This document shows positions 24,436 through 32,922 of a stretch of 64,000 nt of DNA, piece by piece. The stretch is from assembly GCA_965198045.1 (NCBI GenBank), contig CBDAOL010000006.1, forward strand, positions 131,937-195,936. The letters run 5' to 3'. This DNA is from CBDDEC01 sp965198045. Lineage in GTDB: Bacteria; Chloroflexota; Dehalococcoidia; UBA2979. The notes beneath the pieces were generated by a model. It was not told where the DNA came from and searched no databases. It worked only from the letters and a program-made list of their open reading frames with translations. How positions within the stretch are numbered: position 1 is the stretch's first letter; the number at the start of each line of letters is the position of its first letter. The translations under genes were made by a program, and so were the position numbers.

Positions 24436-25497
24436 CTACCCGCCGATGTAGGACATCTCGACGCGCGGGAGATCGGCCGTCGCGTCGGAACGGAGCTCCG
24501 AGTAGCGGTCCTCGCGGTCGCTCCACACGCCGGCAATGCGCTCGCGGATCGCCTCGTCGCTGGCGTCGCCGCGAACGATCGCGCGCAGGTCGGTACCGGC
24601 CGTGGCGAAGAGGCAGGTGTAGAGCGAGCCTTCGGCGGAGAGCCGGGCGCGTGTGCACGTGCCGCAGAACGGGCGCGTCACGGAGGTGATGAACCCGACC
24701 TCGCCCGCTCCGTCGCGGTAGCGGTAGCGGCGCGCGACCTCGCCCTCGTAGTTCGGCTCGATCGGCTCGAGCGGGAAGCGCGCGTCGATGGTCGAGACCA
24801 GTTCCGTCGAGGGGATGACCTCGTCGAGTTGCCAGCCGTTCGTGGTGCCCACGTCCATGAACTCGATGAACCGCACGATGTGTTCGGTCCCGCGGAAGTG
24901 GTCCGCCAGGTCGAGCAGCGTCGTGTCGTTCACGCCCTTGCGGACGACGGCGTTGACCTTGATCTGCTCGAACCCGGCCGCAACCGCTGCGTCGATGCCA
25001 TCGAGGACGAGCGCCACGGGGAAGTTCATGTCGTTCATCTCGCGGAACGTCTCGTCGTCCAGCGAATCGAGGCTGACGGTGATGCGATCGAGGCCAGCGG
25101 CTCGCAGATCCTCGGCCTGCGCCGCCAGCAGGGTCGCGTTCGTCGTCAGCGTGACCTCGATGTCATCGATGCCCTTGAGCATCGCCACGAGCTTCGAAAG
25201 CTCGGCGCGAAGCAACGGCTCGCCGCCGGTGAGCCGCATCTTGCGCGCGCCGAGGCCAGCGAAGATGCGAGCGAGGCGGGTGATCTCCTCGAAGGTCAGG
25301 ATCTCGTCGCGCGGGAGGAACGCAAAGTCGGGGCCGAAGATTTCCTTCGGCATGCAGTACTGGCAGCGGAAGTTGCAGCGGTCAGTGACGGAGATGCGGA
25401 GGTCGTGCAGCGGGCGGCCGAAGCGGTCACGCGCCGCCGCCACGCCACCCTCGAGGGTGTCCGTGTCGATATGCGAGCCGCGCTGCTCGTGCGTCAT
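24436..25497 (-). CDS. moaA: GTP 3',8-cyclase
   Basis: A 353-residue radical SAM enzyme that rearranges GTP in the first step of molybdenum-cofactor synthesis. The SAM cluster motif is CNFRCQYC (CxxxCxxC), followed by RLTGGEPLLR. The second cluster is held by FCGTC and the Cys in SLYTCLF, and the protein ends in the needed Gly-Gly (SYIGG). I use the ATG with GGGGAC upstream; an in-frame start at 25545 would overlap rdgB. It lies between rdgB and moaC and seems part of the fbp-fbpAP-rdgB-moaA-moaC run. Confidence 0.95.
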   Translation of the reverse strand: MTHEQRGSHIDTDTLEGGVAAARDRFGRPLHDLRISVTDRCNFRCQYCMPKEIFGPDFAFLPRDEILTFEEITRLARIFAGLGARKMRLTGGEPLLRAELSKLVAMLKGIDDIEVTLTTNATLLAAQAEDLRAAGLDRITVSLDSLDDETFREMNDMNFPVALVLDGIDAAVAAGFEQIKVNAVVRKGVNDTTLLDLADHFRGTEHIVRFIEFMDVGTTNGWQLDEVIPSTELVSTIDARFPLEPIEPNYEGEVARRYRYRDGAGEVGFITSVTRPFCGTCTRARLSAEGSLYTCLFATAGTDLRAIVRGDASDEAIRERIAGVWSDREDRYSELRSDATADLPRVEMSYIGG

Positions 25498-25525
25498 TGT
25501 CCCCGCCTGTTCGCTGGCGCGACCC

Positions 25526-26125
25526 CTAGGTCGCACCGAGCGCATCCATCATCGCACGCAGCGCCCGCGCGCGATGGCTGTCCGCCTGCTTCTCCTCGCC
25601 GAGCTCGGCGAGAGTGCGCCCGTCCGGCAGTTCGAACACGGGGTCGTAGCCAAAGCCGTTGTCGCCCCGCGGAGCCTCCGTGATGCGCCCTTCGAGGACG
25701 CCCTCGCGCGTGATCGTGGCGCCGCCCGGCTGCGCGACGGCGATGATCGAACGGAAGCGCGCCCCGCGCCGGCCGCGCGGCACGCCGTCGAGGGCGCGCA
25801 GCAGCCTGGCGTTGCGCTCGCGATCGTCCGCGATGCCGGGGCCGCCATAGAACGCCGAGTCGACGCCGGGCGCGCCGCCGAGCGCATCCACCTCGAGGCC
25901 GGAGTCGTCGGCCAGCGACGGCAGGCCGGAGGCGGCGGCGTAGGCGACCGCCTTCGCGACCGCGTTCTCGAGGTAGCTGCGACCGATCTCGATCACGTCG
26001 GGTGGTGCGATCCGGCGGTCGGCGGCCGTGACAGCCGTCCAACCGGCCGAGGCGAGGATCGCCGAGAGTTCCCGCACTTTTCCGGCGTTGCCGGTGGCGA
26101 GCAGCAGCACCCCGCGACGGCTCAC
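25526..26125 (-). CDS. rdgB: XTP/dITP diphosphatase (RdgB/HAM1)
   Basis: A 199-residue housecleaning nucleotidase that removes deaminated purine triphosphates (XTP, dITP, ITP). Signature parts are LLLATGNAGKVREL (nucleotide-binding start), LADDSGLEVDALGGAPGV (metal and base), and KQADSHRARALRAM near the end. Length matches the family. GTG start overlaps the stop of fbpAP by four bases (ATGA-type arrangement on the minus strand), so the two are coupled. A 29-bp gap leads to moaA. Confidence 0.95.
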   Translation of the reverse strand: MSRRGVLLLATGNAGKVRELSAILASAGWTAVTAADRRIAPPDVIEIGRSYLENAVAKAVAYAAASGLPSLADDSGLEVDALGGAPGVDSAFYGGPGIADDRERNARLLRALDGVPRGRRGARFRSIIAVAQPGGATITREGVLEGRITEAPRGDNGFGYDPVFELPDGRTLAELGEEKQADSHRARALRAMMDALGAT

Positions 26126-27189
26126 GCGAGCGGCGTCCAGCGGTCGACGAGGGCGGCGGCCGCCGCCGGCGCTTCGATTGGCTCGCTGGGGGCATCGGCG
26201 CCGCGCTGTGCCTGCAGCGTCTCGGCAATCACGGCGGCGCGGGCGCGGGCGTCGTCGAACGTGGTGTCCGCAAAGAGATCGCGCGGATCCTTGATCGTCG
26301 CGTCGACCTGGACACCCGCGGCGATCACTGGTGCGGCCGCGAGATCGCGCGCCCGCGGGGCGCCAATGGCGGTGGGCACCAACGGGCCGAGGCGTCCCGT
26401 GGCACCGATTGAGCCGGCCATCAGCGGCGTCGCGAACGGCTCAAGCACGTCGCCGAGCGTCGGGAACTCGCCCTGGCAGCGCACGATCGCGAGCGACGTG
26501 TCGCCAGCGATCGGGGTGCCGAGCATCTGCTCGCTTGATTCAGTGGCCAGCGAGGCGGCGAGCACGCCGGTGCCGCCGCTGACGATGCGCTTCAGCACGT
26601 AGCGATCGCTTTCGTCCAGGTGCGCCAGCAGCGCATAGGCTTCGCCGGGCGTCTGGAAGACCGCCTTGCGCCGCTCACGGAGGTCGTGCACCTCGAACAC
26701 GAAGCCCGCCTGCATCGCCGCCGAGCGCACGAGACCGGAGGTGTTCAGGGGATCGGCGAAAGCGCGGTAGAGTGCCGCGTTGAGGCTGCCCACGCTGGCG
26801 CCGGGCGCCAGCAGCACCACCACCGACTCCGCCTCGCGCGGTTCGAACGTCAGCTCGGCGACTGCGGGGCCGGCGTCACCCAGCAGCCCGTCGGAAGGCA
26901 GGGCATCGGCCAGCAGGTCCCGCGCAGCCAGGTGCAGGCCGCGCTCGCGCGCAGCGTCGCCACCGGCGCGGAACGCCTCCCAGAGCTGCCGGTGCACGTC
27001 TGGAGCGTCCTCGCCCCCACCGTGCCGCGCCATGACGGCGACGACGCCGCTGCTGGCGAACGCGCGCGTGGCGTCGAGGGTGGTCGCGGCGAGCGCGTCC
27101 TCGACGGCGGCCAGCACCTCGGCAGGGACCTCGCCCTCGCCGGCGATCGCGCCGAGGCCGGCTGTGGCGACGGTGAGGGTGGCAGACAT
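26122..27189 (-). CDS. Fructose-1,6-bisphosphate aldolase/phosphatase homologue, metal ligands altered
   Basis: A 355-residue protein of the archaeal-type FBP aldolase/phosphatase family (class V FBPase), which in archaea and some bacteria joins triose phosphates and removes the phosphate. Family landmarks: ALYRAFADPLNTSGLV, AGFVFEVHDL, SDRYVLKRIVSGG with the Tyr/Lys pair of the aldolase site, LAIVRCQGEFPTLGDVLEPF and LGPLVP. The N-terminus differs: where members have Lys-Ala-Asp-Val-Gly...His and Gly-Asp-Asp metal ligands, this one reads ATAGLGAIAGEG and SSGVVAVMARH. Metal-dependent phosphatase activity is therefore doubtful. ATG is one base after the fbp stop. Family membership is firm; activity is not. 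Confidence 0.8.
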   Translation of the reverse strand: MSATLTVATAGLGAIAGEGEVPAEVLAAVEDALAATTLDATRAFASSGVVAVMARHGGGEDAPDVHRQLWEAFRAGGDAARERGLHLAARDLLADALPSDGLLGDAGPAVAELTFEPREAESVVVLLAPGASVGSLNAALYRAFADPLNTSGLVRSAAMQAGFVFEVHDLRERRKAVFQTPGEAYALLAHLDESDRYVLKRIVSGGTGVLAASLATESSEQMLGTPIAGDTSLAIVRCQGEFPTLGDVLEPFATPLMAGSIGATGRLGPLVPTAIGAPRARDLAAAPVIAAGVQVDATIKDPRDLFADTTFDDARARAAVIAETLQAQRGADAPSEPIEAPAAAAALVDRWTPLA

Positions 27190-27190
27190 C

Positions 27191-28144
27191 TCAGTCGCCC
27201 GCGAGGGCGTCCTCGATCTCGGCGATGATCGGCTCCGGGCCGATGAACAGTGGCGTGCGCTCGTGAACGGACAGGGGCGCGCGATCGAGCAACCGCTCGC
27301 TCCCAGAGCTGACGACTGCGTTCGCCTGGGCGCACACGAAGGCGAGCGGCCCCGCCTCGTAGAGCGCGCGCAGCTTGCCGCCCGGGTTCTTCTCGTCGGC
27401 GGGGTAGAGGAAAACGCCGCCGCGTACGAGGTTGCGGTGGAAATCGGACACGAGCGATCCGACGTAGCGGGCCGAGCGGCCGCGCTTCGCGACCGCGAGG
27501 GCGGCCAGCACGCCGGGCGACCAGCGGCCGACATAGCCCTCGTTGGCGCTGTAGTACTCGGGGTCGGCGGGCATCGTCAGGCCGCTTGCCGTCTGGCGGT
27601 AACCGCCACTTGTGGGGTCGAGGGTGTAGCTCGTCACCGCACCGGGCGTCGCGAGCAGGAGCAACACGCTGGGGCCGTAGAGCACGTAGCCGGCCGCGAC
27701 CATCTCCGACGCCGGACGTAGGAAGGCGTTGACCCCCTGGGCGTCGTCGGTGGCCGGGTAGATCCCGAAGATCGTCCCGATCGTGATGTCGACGTTGGCG
27801 TTCGATGAACCGTCGATCGGGTCGAGCACGGTGAGGTAGCGGTCGTCCGAAGCTTCCCCGCCGTAGAACTCGGGCTCCTCAAGCTCCTCGCACGCCATGC
27901 CGGCGACGCTCCCGGCCGCCGCGAACTCGGCTGAAAAGCGCTCGGTCGCGAGCACGTCGAGGGCGATCTGCACCTCGCCGTGGACGTTCTGGCCGCCGCC
28001 CGCCTCGCGCTGGTCGAGCAGGGCGCCCGTGCGAACGAGCGCAGCGATCTGCGTCGAGGCGCGTGCCAGCGCGGCAAGCGTGCTCGCGAGGCCGGGCGAA
28101 TCGATACCGTCGACCGGGCCGTTAAAGCCCTCGACCTGGGTCAC
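27191..28144 (-). CDS. fbp: Class I fructose-1,6-bisphosphatase
   Basis: A 317-residue gluconeogenic phosphatase converting fructose-1,6-bisphosphate to fructose-6-phosphate. The metal-binding LDPIDGSSNANVDITIG (about 108-124) is canonical; a sugar-binding region (VGSLVSDFHRNLVRGG, PADEKNPGGKLRALYEAGP) is complete. It is slightly short of E. coli Fbp (332). GTG chosen with GGAG about nine bases upstream. It is the first gene of the run fbp-fbpAP-rdgB-moaA-moaC, and sits one base from a homologue of the bifunctional aldolase/phosphatase, an unusual pairing of two unrelated FBPases. Confidence 0.95.
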   Translation of the reverse strand: MTQVEGFNGPVDGIDSPGLASTLAALARASTQIAALVRTGALLDQREAGGGQNVHGEVQIALDVLATERFSAEFAAAGSVAGMACEELEEPEFYGGEASDDRYLTVLDPIDGSSNANVDITIGTIFGIYPATDDAQGVNAFLRPASEMVAAGYVLYGPSVLLLLATPGAVTSYTLDPTSGGYRQTASGLTMPADPEYYSANEGYVGRWSPGVLAALAVAKRGRSARYVGSLVSDFHRNLVRGGVFLYPADEKNPGGKLRALYEAGPLAFVCAQANAVVSSGSERLLDRAPLSVHERTPLFIGPEPIIAEIEDALAGD

Positions 28145-28311
28145 GCAGATCCGCTCCGTCCTGGCGCGAGCCGTTCGGTACGTGCGCGCAGCCGGGTCCC
28201 GGTTGCAGGTGACCCGGCGAGCCCTCGGTGCCAGCAGCGGTGTGCCGGCCACGCCTGGCCCCATGCTATCGATCGGCAGAGCGACGGGTCAATCGAGGTG
28301 TGTACGCGCGG

Positions 28312-29037
28312 TCAGAGCACGTTCGCGCGGAGCCCCGCGGCGATGCGAATGCGCTGCGTCAGCGAGGCCGCGACCTCCTGAGCCAGCGCACGCGTGGCCG
28401 CCTGGACATCCCACTCGAGGTCGCCTGACTCGGCCAGGAAGCGCCGCAGCAGCGGCAACATCTCCCGCGCGCGGTCCTCGGCGTGGGCGCCATGCAGCGC
28501 GCGGGTGCCCTGCAGCCGGCGCGGGCCAGCGCGCCCGCCCAGGGCGTCGCCCCAGTCGCGCACGACGACGCCACAGCCGGCCTCGAACAGCGCGGCGCCC
28601 AGGGGCGTCGCGACCGCCGGAACCCCCGCACCTAGCCCGCGCGCTGTCATCCGTCGGCCCGGCGAGTCGTACTCGAGGAGCAAGTGGCCGCCCGGTGGAA
28701 CCAGGCTGCCAAGCTGCTGGATGATTCGACGGTCGATCTCGGGGGGAACCTCGATCCCCGTGCCGGCGGTCATCTGCAGCTGGTGTTCGTATCGCGTCAC
28801 CTCGACCCAGTCGAGTGCGTCGCCGCCGACCGGGTGCTGCCCGTAGAGCAGCGGGACCAGCGAGCGTCCGTGCTCGGCGGCATCGAGCCAGAGGCGGAAG
28901 CGACGGTGCCCTGCCGGCGTGCGCTCGCCGACCTCCACGTGGATCGAGACTTCCTCGCCCACAGCGGCGCCATCGATGGGCGCCATGGGCTGCCCCTCGA
29001 CCTCGTGCGCCAGCGTCCAGACGTGCTCGTCTGCCAC
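28312..29037 (-). CDS. DUF1122 family protein
   Basis: A 241-residue member of DUF1122, a family of unknown function found mostly in archaea and thermophilic bacteria. The typical core is seen: VPPGGHLLLEYDSPGR, GVPAVATPLGAALFEAG, GVVVRDWGDALGGR and RRLQGTRAL, which recall an acetyltransferase-like fold. The C-terminal helical tail (RFLAESGDLEWDVQAATRAL) is also usual. GTG is chosen because GAGGGG precedes it by ten bases; an upstream ATG at 29112 would overlap folC. It diverges from folC with 55 bp between starts. Confidence 0.75.
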   Translation of the reverse strand: MADEHVWTLAHEVEGQPMAPIDGAAVGEEVSIHVEVGERTPAGHRRFRLWLDAAEHGRSLVPLLYGQHPVGGDALDWVEVTRYEHQLQMTAGTGIEVPPEIDRRIIQQLGSLVPPGGHLLLEYDSPGRRMTARGLGAGVPAVATPLGAALFEAGCGVVVRDWGDALGGRAGPRRLQGTRALHGAHAEDRAREMLPLLRRFLAESGDLEWDVQAATRALAQEVAASLTQRIRIAAGLRANVL

Positions 29038-29092
29038 GGTCCAACCCCTCGGCCTCGACGCTACCACGCGGACCGCCGCGCGCGCCGCTAGC

Positions 29093-30457
29093 ATGGCGGC
29101 CGTGACTGCCACCCCTGAGCCCGACCTCCGCCGCTACGTGGCCGCCGTACAGGCGCTCCTCGAGCGTGGCGGCTACGAGCGCACAGGCCGCGCGGAGGAG
29201 GCGAAGCGCTGGGGCCTCGACCACATCCGCTCCTACCTCGATGCCGCCGGATCGCCCGAGGTGCGCGCCACGGTTCACATCGCGGGCACGAAGGGCAAGG
29301 GCTCGACAGCCACGATGGTCGAGTCAATCCTGCGCCATGCCGGCGCGCACACGCTGCTCGAGACCTCACCCGACCTGCACCGCGCCCGCGAGCGGATCGC
29401 CATCGATGGCGATCCCATCGGCGAGGCGGCGTTCGCGGCCCTCGCCGAGCGATTGCTGGCGGACGAGGGAAGCGATGGCTGGTCCTACTTCGAGCTCTTG
29501 ACCGTGATGGGTTGGCTCGCCGCCGCCGAGGCGGGCTGCGATTGGCAGGTGCTCGAGGTCGGCCTCGGTGGCAGGCTCGACACGACCAACGCGGTGCGCG
29601 CGAAGGCCGTCGCCGTCGTCACGCCCATCGACCTCGAGCACACCGCGATCCTCGGCGAGACGATCGCCGAGATCGCGGGCGAGAAGGCGGCGATCGTCGA
29701 GGGTGCGACGCATGCGGTCGCCGCGCCGATGCGCGCTTCGGCGCTCGATGTCGTGCGCGCGGCCGCCGAGGCAGCCGGGGTTGCGCTGCACGAGGTGGCG
29801 GAGGAGACGGCGCTGCGCGCCCGCCCCAGGGCCCTCGAGGGCCAGTCTCTCGACCTGCAGACACCGCTTCGGACCTACCGGCAACTGAAGCTGCCACTGA
29901 TCGGGCCCCACCAGGCCGAGAACGCCGCGGCGGCCGTCCTCGCGGCAGAGCTGGCATGGCAGACGCAGGGCGCAGAGCTGCCGGAAGCGGCGGTCCGCGA
30001 AGGCCTCGAACGGGTGAGGCTGCACGGACGGCTCGAGGTCGTGCGGCAGCAGCCGCTCGTGATCGTCGACGGCGCACACACGCCGCTGGCGGTGCGACGC
30101 ATCCGCGAGGCGATGGCGCAGCTCGCCTTGCCGCGTCACCGCATCACCGTCCTCGGCGTGCTCGACGGCAAGAACCTCGAGGGCCTCGCCGAGTCACTCG
30201 TCGAGGAGGGTGCCGAGGTGATCGTGGCCGCGCCGAGGAACCAGCGAGCGGCTGAGGCGCGAGACGTCGCGAGGGCGCTACGAGAGCGTGGCGCGCTAGC
30301 GCAGCTCGCGGCAGACATCCCGACGGCAGTCGAACGAGCGATCGAGCACGTCGGTGAGCGGGGGCTGGTCCTCGTCACTGGCTCTCTCACCACCGTCGCT
30401 GAGGCGCGGGCAGCGCTGCTGGGTGTGACCGACGACACTCAGCTCGGCGCGCGCTGA
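29093..30457 (+). CDS. folC: Folylpolyglutamate/dihydrofolate synthase
   Basis: A 454-residue Mur-ligase-family enzyme that adds glutamate to folates and often also makes dihydrofolate from dihydropteroate. The P-loop is HIAGTKGKGSTATMVES (about 60-76); then TSPDLHRARERI, EVGLGGRLDTTNAV, TPIDLEHTAILG and the C-terminal VIVDGAHTPLAV. Length is near the usual 420-450. The ATG lies in a divergent promoter region shared with the DUF1122 gene; a GCTACCAC stretch about 25 bp upstream may be a -10. fabF follows 85 bp later on the same strand. Confidence 0.95.
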   Translation: MAAVTATPEPDLRRYVAAVQALLERGGYERTGRAEEAKRWGLDHIRSYLDAAGSPEVRATVHIAGTKGKGSTATMVESILRHAGAHTLLETSPDLHRARERIAIDGDPIGEAAFAALAERLLADEGSDGWSYFELLTVMGWLAAAEAGCDWQVLEVGLGGRLDTTNAVRAKAVAVVTPIDLEHTAILGETIAEIAGEKAAIVEGATHAVAAPMRASALDVVRAAAEAAGVALHEVAEETALRARPRALEGQSLDLQTPLRTYRQLKLPLIGPHQAENAAAAVLAAELAWQTQGAELPEAAVREGLERVRLHGRLEVVRQQPLVIVDGAHTPLAVRRIREAMAQLALPRHRITVLGVLDGKNLEGLAESLVEEGAEVIVAAPRNQRAAEARDVARALRERGALAQLAADIPTAVERAIEHVGERGLVLVTGSLTTVAEARAALLGVTDDTQLGAR

Positions 30458-30542
30458 CGGCGATTCGTCGCCCGCAGGCGCTAAGATTGACCGGGAACGA
30501 CCCAGCACGCGCCAGCGCTCTAGCGGGGGAAGGGGCGGACGG

Positions 30543-31799
30543 ATGGCGGCGGGCCAACGTCGACGTGTCGTGATCACTGGCCAGGGCGTGATCACGCCCA
30601 TGGGGAGCTCGGTCGAGGAGTTCTGGGCCAACGCCGTCGCCGGCAAGTCGGGCATCGGCCCGCTTACCGAGATCGACCCCACTGGCTACCCCTGTCGCAT
30701 CGCGGGCCAGGTCGAGGGCTTCGAGCCCATGGATTACATGGACCGCAAGGTCAGCCGCCGCATGGCGCGCTTCTCGCAGTTCGCCGTTGCCTGCGCCCGC
30801 CAGGCCATCGACGACGCCGAGCTCGACTCCGAGTCCGTCGACCGCGAACGCTTCGGCGTGCTGATCGGCAATGGCGGCGGCGGTCTGCCGCTGACCGAGA
30901 ACGCCATCCACGTAATGGACCGTCGAGGCGGCATGAAGGTCGACCCGCTCTTCCTCGCGAAGATGCTGCCAAACATGGCGGCCGCCAACGTCACCATCCA
31001 GCTCGGCGCACTCGGTTACACGAACACCGTCTCGACCGCCTGCGCCGCCGGCACCCAGGCGATCGGCGACGCGGTGGAGGTGATTCGCCGCGGCGCGGCC
31101 GACGTGATGCTCGCCGGTGGCACCGAGGCCGGCATCTCCGAGATCGGGCTGGCCGGCTTCTCCTCGATGCGGGCGCTCGCTTCGAGTCACAATGACGAGC
31201 CGTCGAAGGCATCTCGCCCGTTCGACCGCGATCGCGACGGCTTCGCGCCGTCCGAGGGCGCCGGGCTGCTGCTCATCGAGGAGCTCGAGCACGCGCTCGC
31301 GCGGGGTGCGCGGCCGCACGCGGAGGTGCTCGGCTACGGAGTCTCGGCGGACGCCGCCTACCTGGTCGCGCCGTCCGACGACGGCGTCGGCGCGGCGCGC
31401 GCCATGGCCACGGCCCTCGACGATGCAGATGTGACGCCCGAGGAGATCGACTACATCTCAGCACACGCGACGGCGACCGAGGTGGGTGACGTGGCTGAGA
31501 CGCAGGCGATCAAGACGGTCTTCGGCGAGCGCGCCTACCACACGCCGATCTCAGCGATGAAGTCGCAGATCGGCCACCTCCTGGGCGGTTCCGGCGGTGT
31601 CGAGACGGTGGCGGCCGTACAGACCATCCGCACCGGTGAGATCGCGCCGACCGCGAACCTGGAGCACCCGGGCGAGGGCTGCGACCTCGACTACGTCCCG
31701 ATCGAGTCGCGTCGAGCCGATGTGCGGACGGTGCTCAAGAACTCGTTCGGCTTCGGCGGTCAGAACGCCGTGCTCGTGCTGCGTGCGTTCGAGGGCTAG
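30543..31799 (+). CDS. fabF: 3-oxoacyl-ACP synthase II
   Basis: A 418-residue KAS II that elongates acyl-ACP with malonyl-ACP in fatty acid synthesis. The Cys-His-His triad is complete: STACAAGTQAIGDA (Cys about 163), SAHATATEVGD (His about 302) and KSQIGHLLGGSGG (His about 339). The start RRVVITGQGVITPMG is typical. A GGGGAAGGGG-type site precedes the ATG and a TAAGAT hexamer lies about 60 bp before it. It closes the folC-fabF run; a hairpin terminator follows. No acpP or fabH neighbours here. Confidence 0.97.
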   Translation: MAAGQRRRVVITGQGVITPMGSSVEEFWANAVAGKSGIGPLTEIDPTGYPCRIAGQVEGFEPMDYMDRKVSRRMARFSQFAVACARQAIDDAELDSESVDRERFGVLIGNGGGGLPLTENAIHVMDRRGGMKVDPLFLAKMLPNMAAANVTIQLGALGYTNTVSTACAAGTQAIGDAVEVIRRGAADVMLAGGTEAGISEIGLAGFSSMRALASSHNDEPSKASRPFDRDRDGFAPSEGAGLLLIEELEHALARGARPHAEVLGYGVSADAAYLVAPSDDGVGAARAMATALDDADVTPEEIDYISAHATATEVGDVAETQAIKTVFGERAYHTPISAMKSQIGHLLGGSGGVETVAAVQTIRTGEIAPTANLEHPGEGCDLDYVPIESRRADVRTVLKNSFGFGGQNAVLVLRAFEG

Positions 31800-31847
31800 C
31801 CGGAGTGCGGTGAACCTCGTCTCCTCACACTAGAGACCGAGCATTGA

Positions 31848-31873
31848 GAAGGCCCGGCGTCTGCCGGGCCTTC
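31848..31873. terminator. Hairpin terminator between fabF and the SWIM gene
   Basis: Perfect 11-bp stem GAAGGCCCGGC / GCCGGGCCTTC with a GTCT loop, 48 bp after fabF and 43 bp beyond the end of the convergent SWIM gene. The A/T pairs at the base fit a bidirectional terminator. Confidence 0.7.
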
Positions 31874-31915
31874 GTCGTGGGTCACGCCGCCAGCGCGCTG
31901 GCGACTGCGGGTCGG

Positions 31916-32158
31916 TCAGGCGCTCGCGCCGACCGGCACCATGCCATCGAGCATCACCTCGAGTGCCATCGTATGAGCGCACTCCTGGTGGTGATCAAAG
32001 AAGTCGCAGTTGCAGCGCCAGCCATCGTCGTCGAGTCGGACCTCGTGGTCGCTGTTGTTGCCGCGCACCGTCACGCTGAGCGTGCTAAAGCGGAAGCGGT
32101 CGTGCTCCTCTGCGTAGCGGTGCGCCTTCTCGATCTTGCCGATCATGCCCGAGTTCAT
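31916..32158 (-). CDS. Small SWIM zinc-finger protein
   Basis: An 80-residue protein whose second half is a SWIM-type zinc motif: WRCNCDFFDHHQECAHTMAL, i.e. CxC...CxH. The first half (KIEKAHRYAEEHDRFRF, SVTVRGNNSDHEVRLDD) provides a helix and a beta pair. SWIM domains bind nucleic acid or protein; small stand-alone versions are common in Chloroflexota but not characterised as far as I know. ATG is preceded by GGAGGGGAAA. The 184 bp upstream are lower in GC and hold its promoter, but no clear -35/-10 pair is visible. Confidence 0.75.
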   Translation of the reverse strand: MNSGMIGKIEKAHRYAEEHDRFRFSTLSVTVRGNNSDHEVRLDDDGWRCNCDFFDHHQECAHTMALEVMLDGMVPVGASA

Positions 32159-32342
32159 TTCCCCTCCTGGCTCTTCTGCGACCTCCGCCGGCGGTGGCGG
32201 AACGTCACAGAAATAACAAACGCCACGGCATGCCGCGGCGCGTTCTCAGGATTGCCCGATGAGGTCAATCATGCTGGAAACTCCAGTCCTGTATCCCTCC
32301 TCCGCACCATAGGGATCGGCGTCGAGGATCGTCAAACCCGGT

Positions 32343-32918
32343 CTAAGGCGACCGCCCGGGGTAGCGAGCCAGCACCTCGTACCGCGCGTTCCGCCCGAGG
32401 TGCGATCGCACCAGCGCGACCTCGCGCGCCGCGAACGGGACGCTCGGGGGCGTCTCGGTCGCGGCGACCGCGTCGCTGATCGCGCGTCGCTGGCTCGGCC
32501 TGGCCTGCCGCGCGACGCGAGCGAGGGTCACGTGCGGACGCAGCGGCCGCTCGTCGCCCTCGAGGCCCGCGGCCACGACCGCGCGCTCAACCGCGGCGCG
32601 GAGCGCAGCGAGGCGATCGAGGTCGCCCGCCAGGCCGAGCCACAGCACCGTTGGCCGGCTGCGGCTGCCGAACTGGCCCAGGCCCGCCAACTCGAGTGGC
32701 ACCTCGACGGTCGCCACCTCCTGCGCGAGCTGGCCGCGCAGGTCTGGTACCACCGCCTCGTCGACGTCACCGAGAAACCGCAGGGTGAGGTGGAGACGCT
32801 CGGTCGCGGTGAAGCGCAGCCCGGTGCCGTCGCCCAGCGCGGCAGCGAGCTGTTCGCGGATCCGCCGCGCCTCCTCGCGCCAGGCGTCTGGCAGCTCGAT
32901 CGCGACGAACAGGCGCAC
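32343..32918 (-). CDS. thpR: RNA 2',3'-cyclic phosphodiesterase (2H family)
   Basis: A 191-residue 2H phosphoesterase. Both catalytic motifs are seen: HLTLRFLGDV (about 44-53) and HVTLARVARQ (about 129-138). The start VRLFVAIELPDAWR is typical of ThpR/LigT, which opens 2',3'-cyclic phosphates at RNA ends and can join 2'-5' tRNA halves in vitro. GTG is chosen to match the family's start; it lies four bases after the stop of the amidohydrolase gene, so the two are coupled. Confidence 0.9.
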   Translation of the reverse strand: MRLFVAIELPDAWREEARRIREQLAAALGDGTGLRFTATERLHLTLRFLGDVDEAVVPDLRGQLAQEVATVEVPLELAGLGQFGSRSRPTVLWLGLAGDLDRLAALRAAVERAVVAAGLEGDERPLRPHVTLARVARQARPSQRRAISDAVAATETPPSVPFAAREVALVRSHLGRNARYEVLARYPGRSP

Positions 32919-32922
32919 GGCG

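Noticed and set aside
24788..26602. A 604-codon plus-strand frame opposite moaA, rdgB and fbpAP
   Set aside because: Antisense shadow of three well-supported genes, rich in Ser/Arg with no domain.
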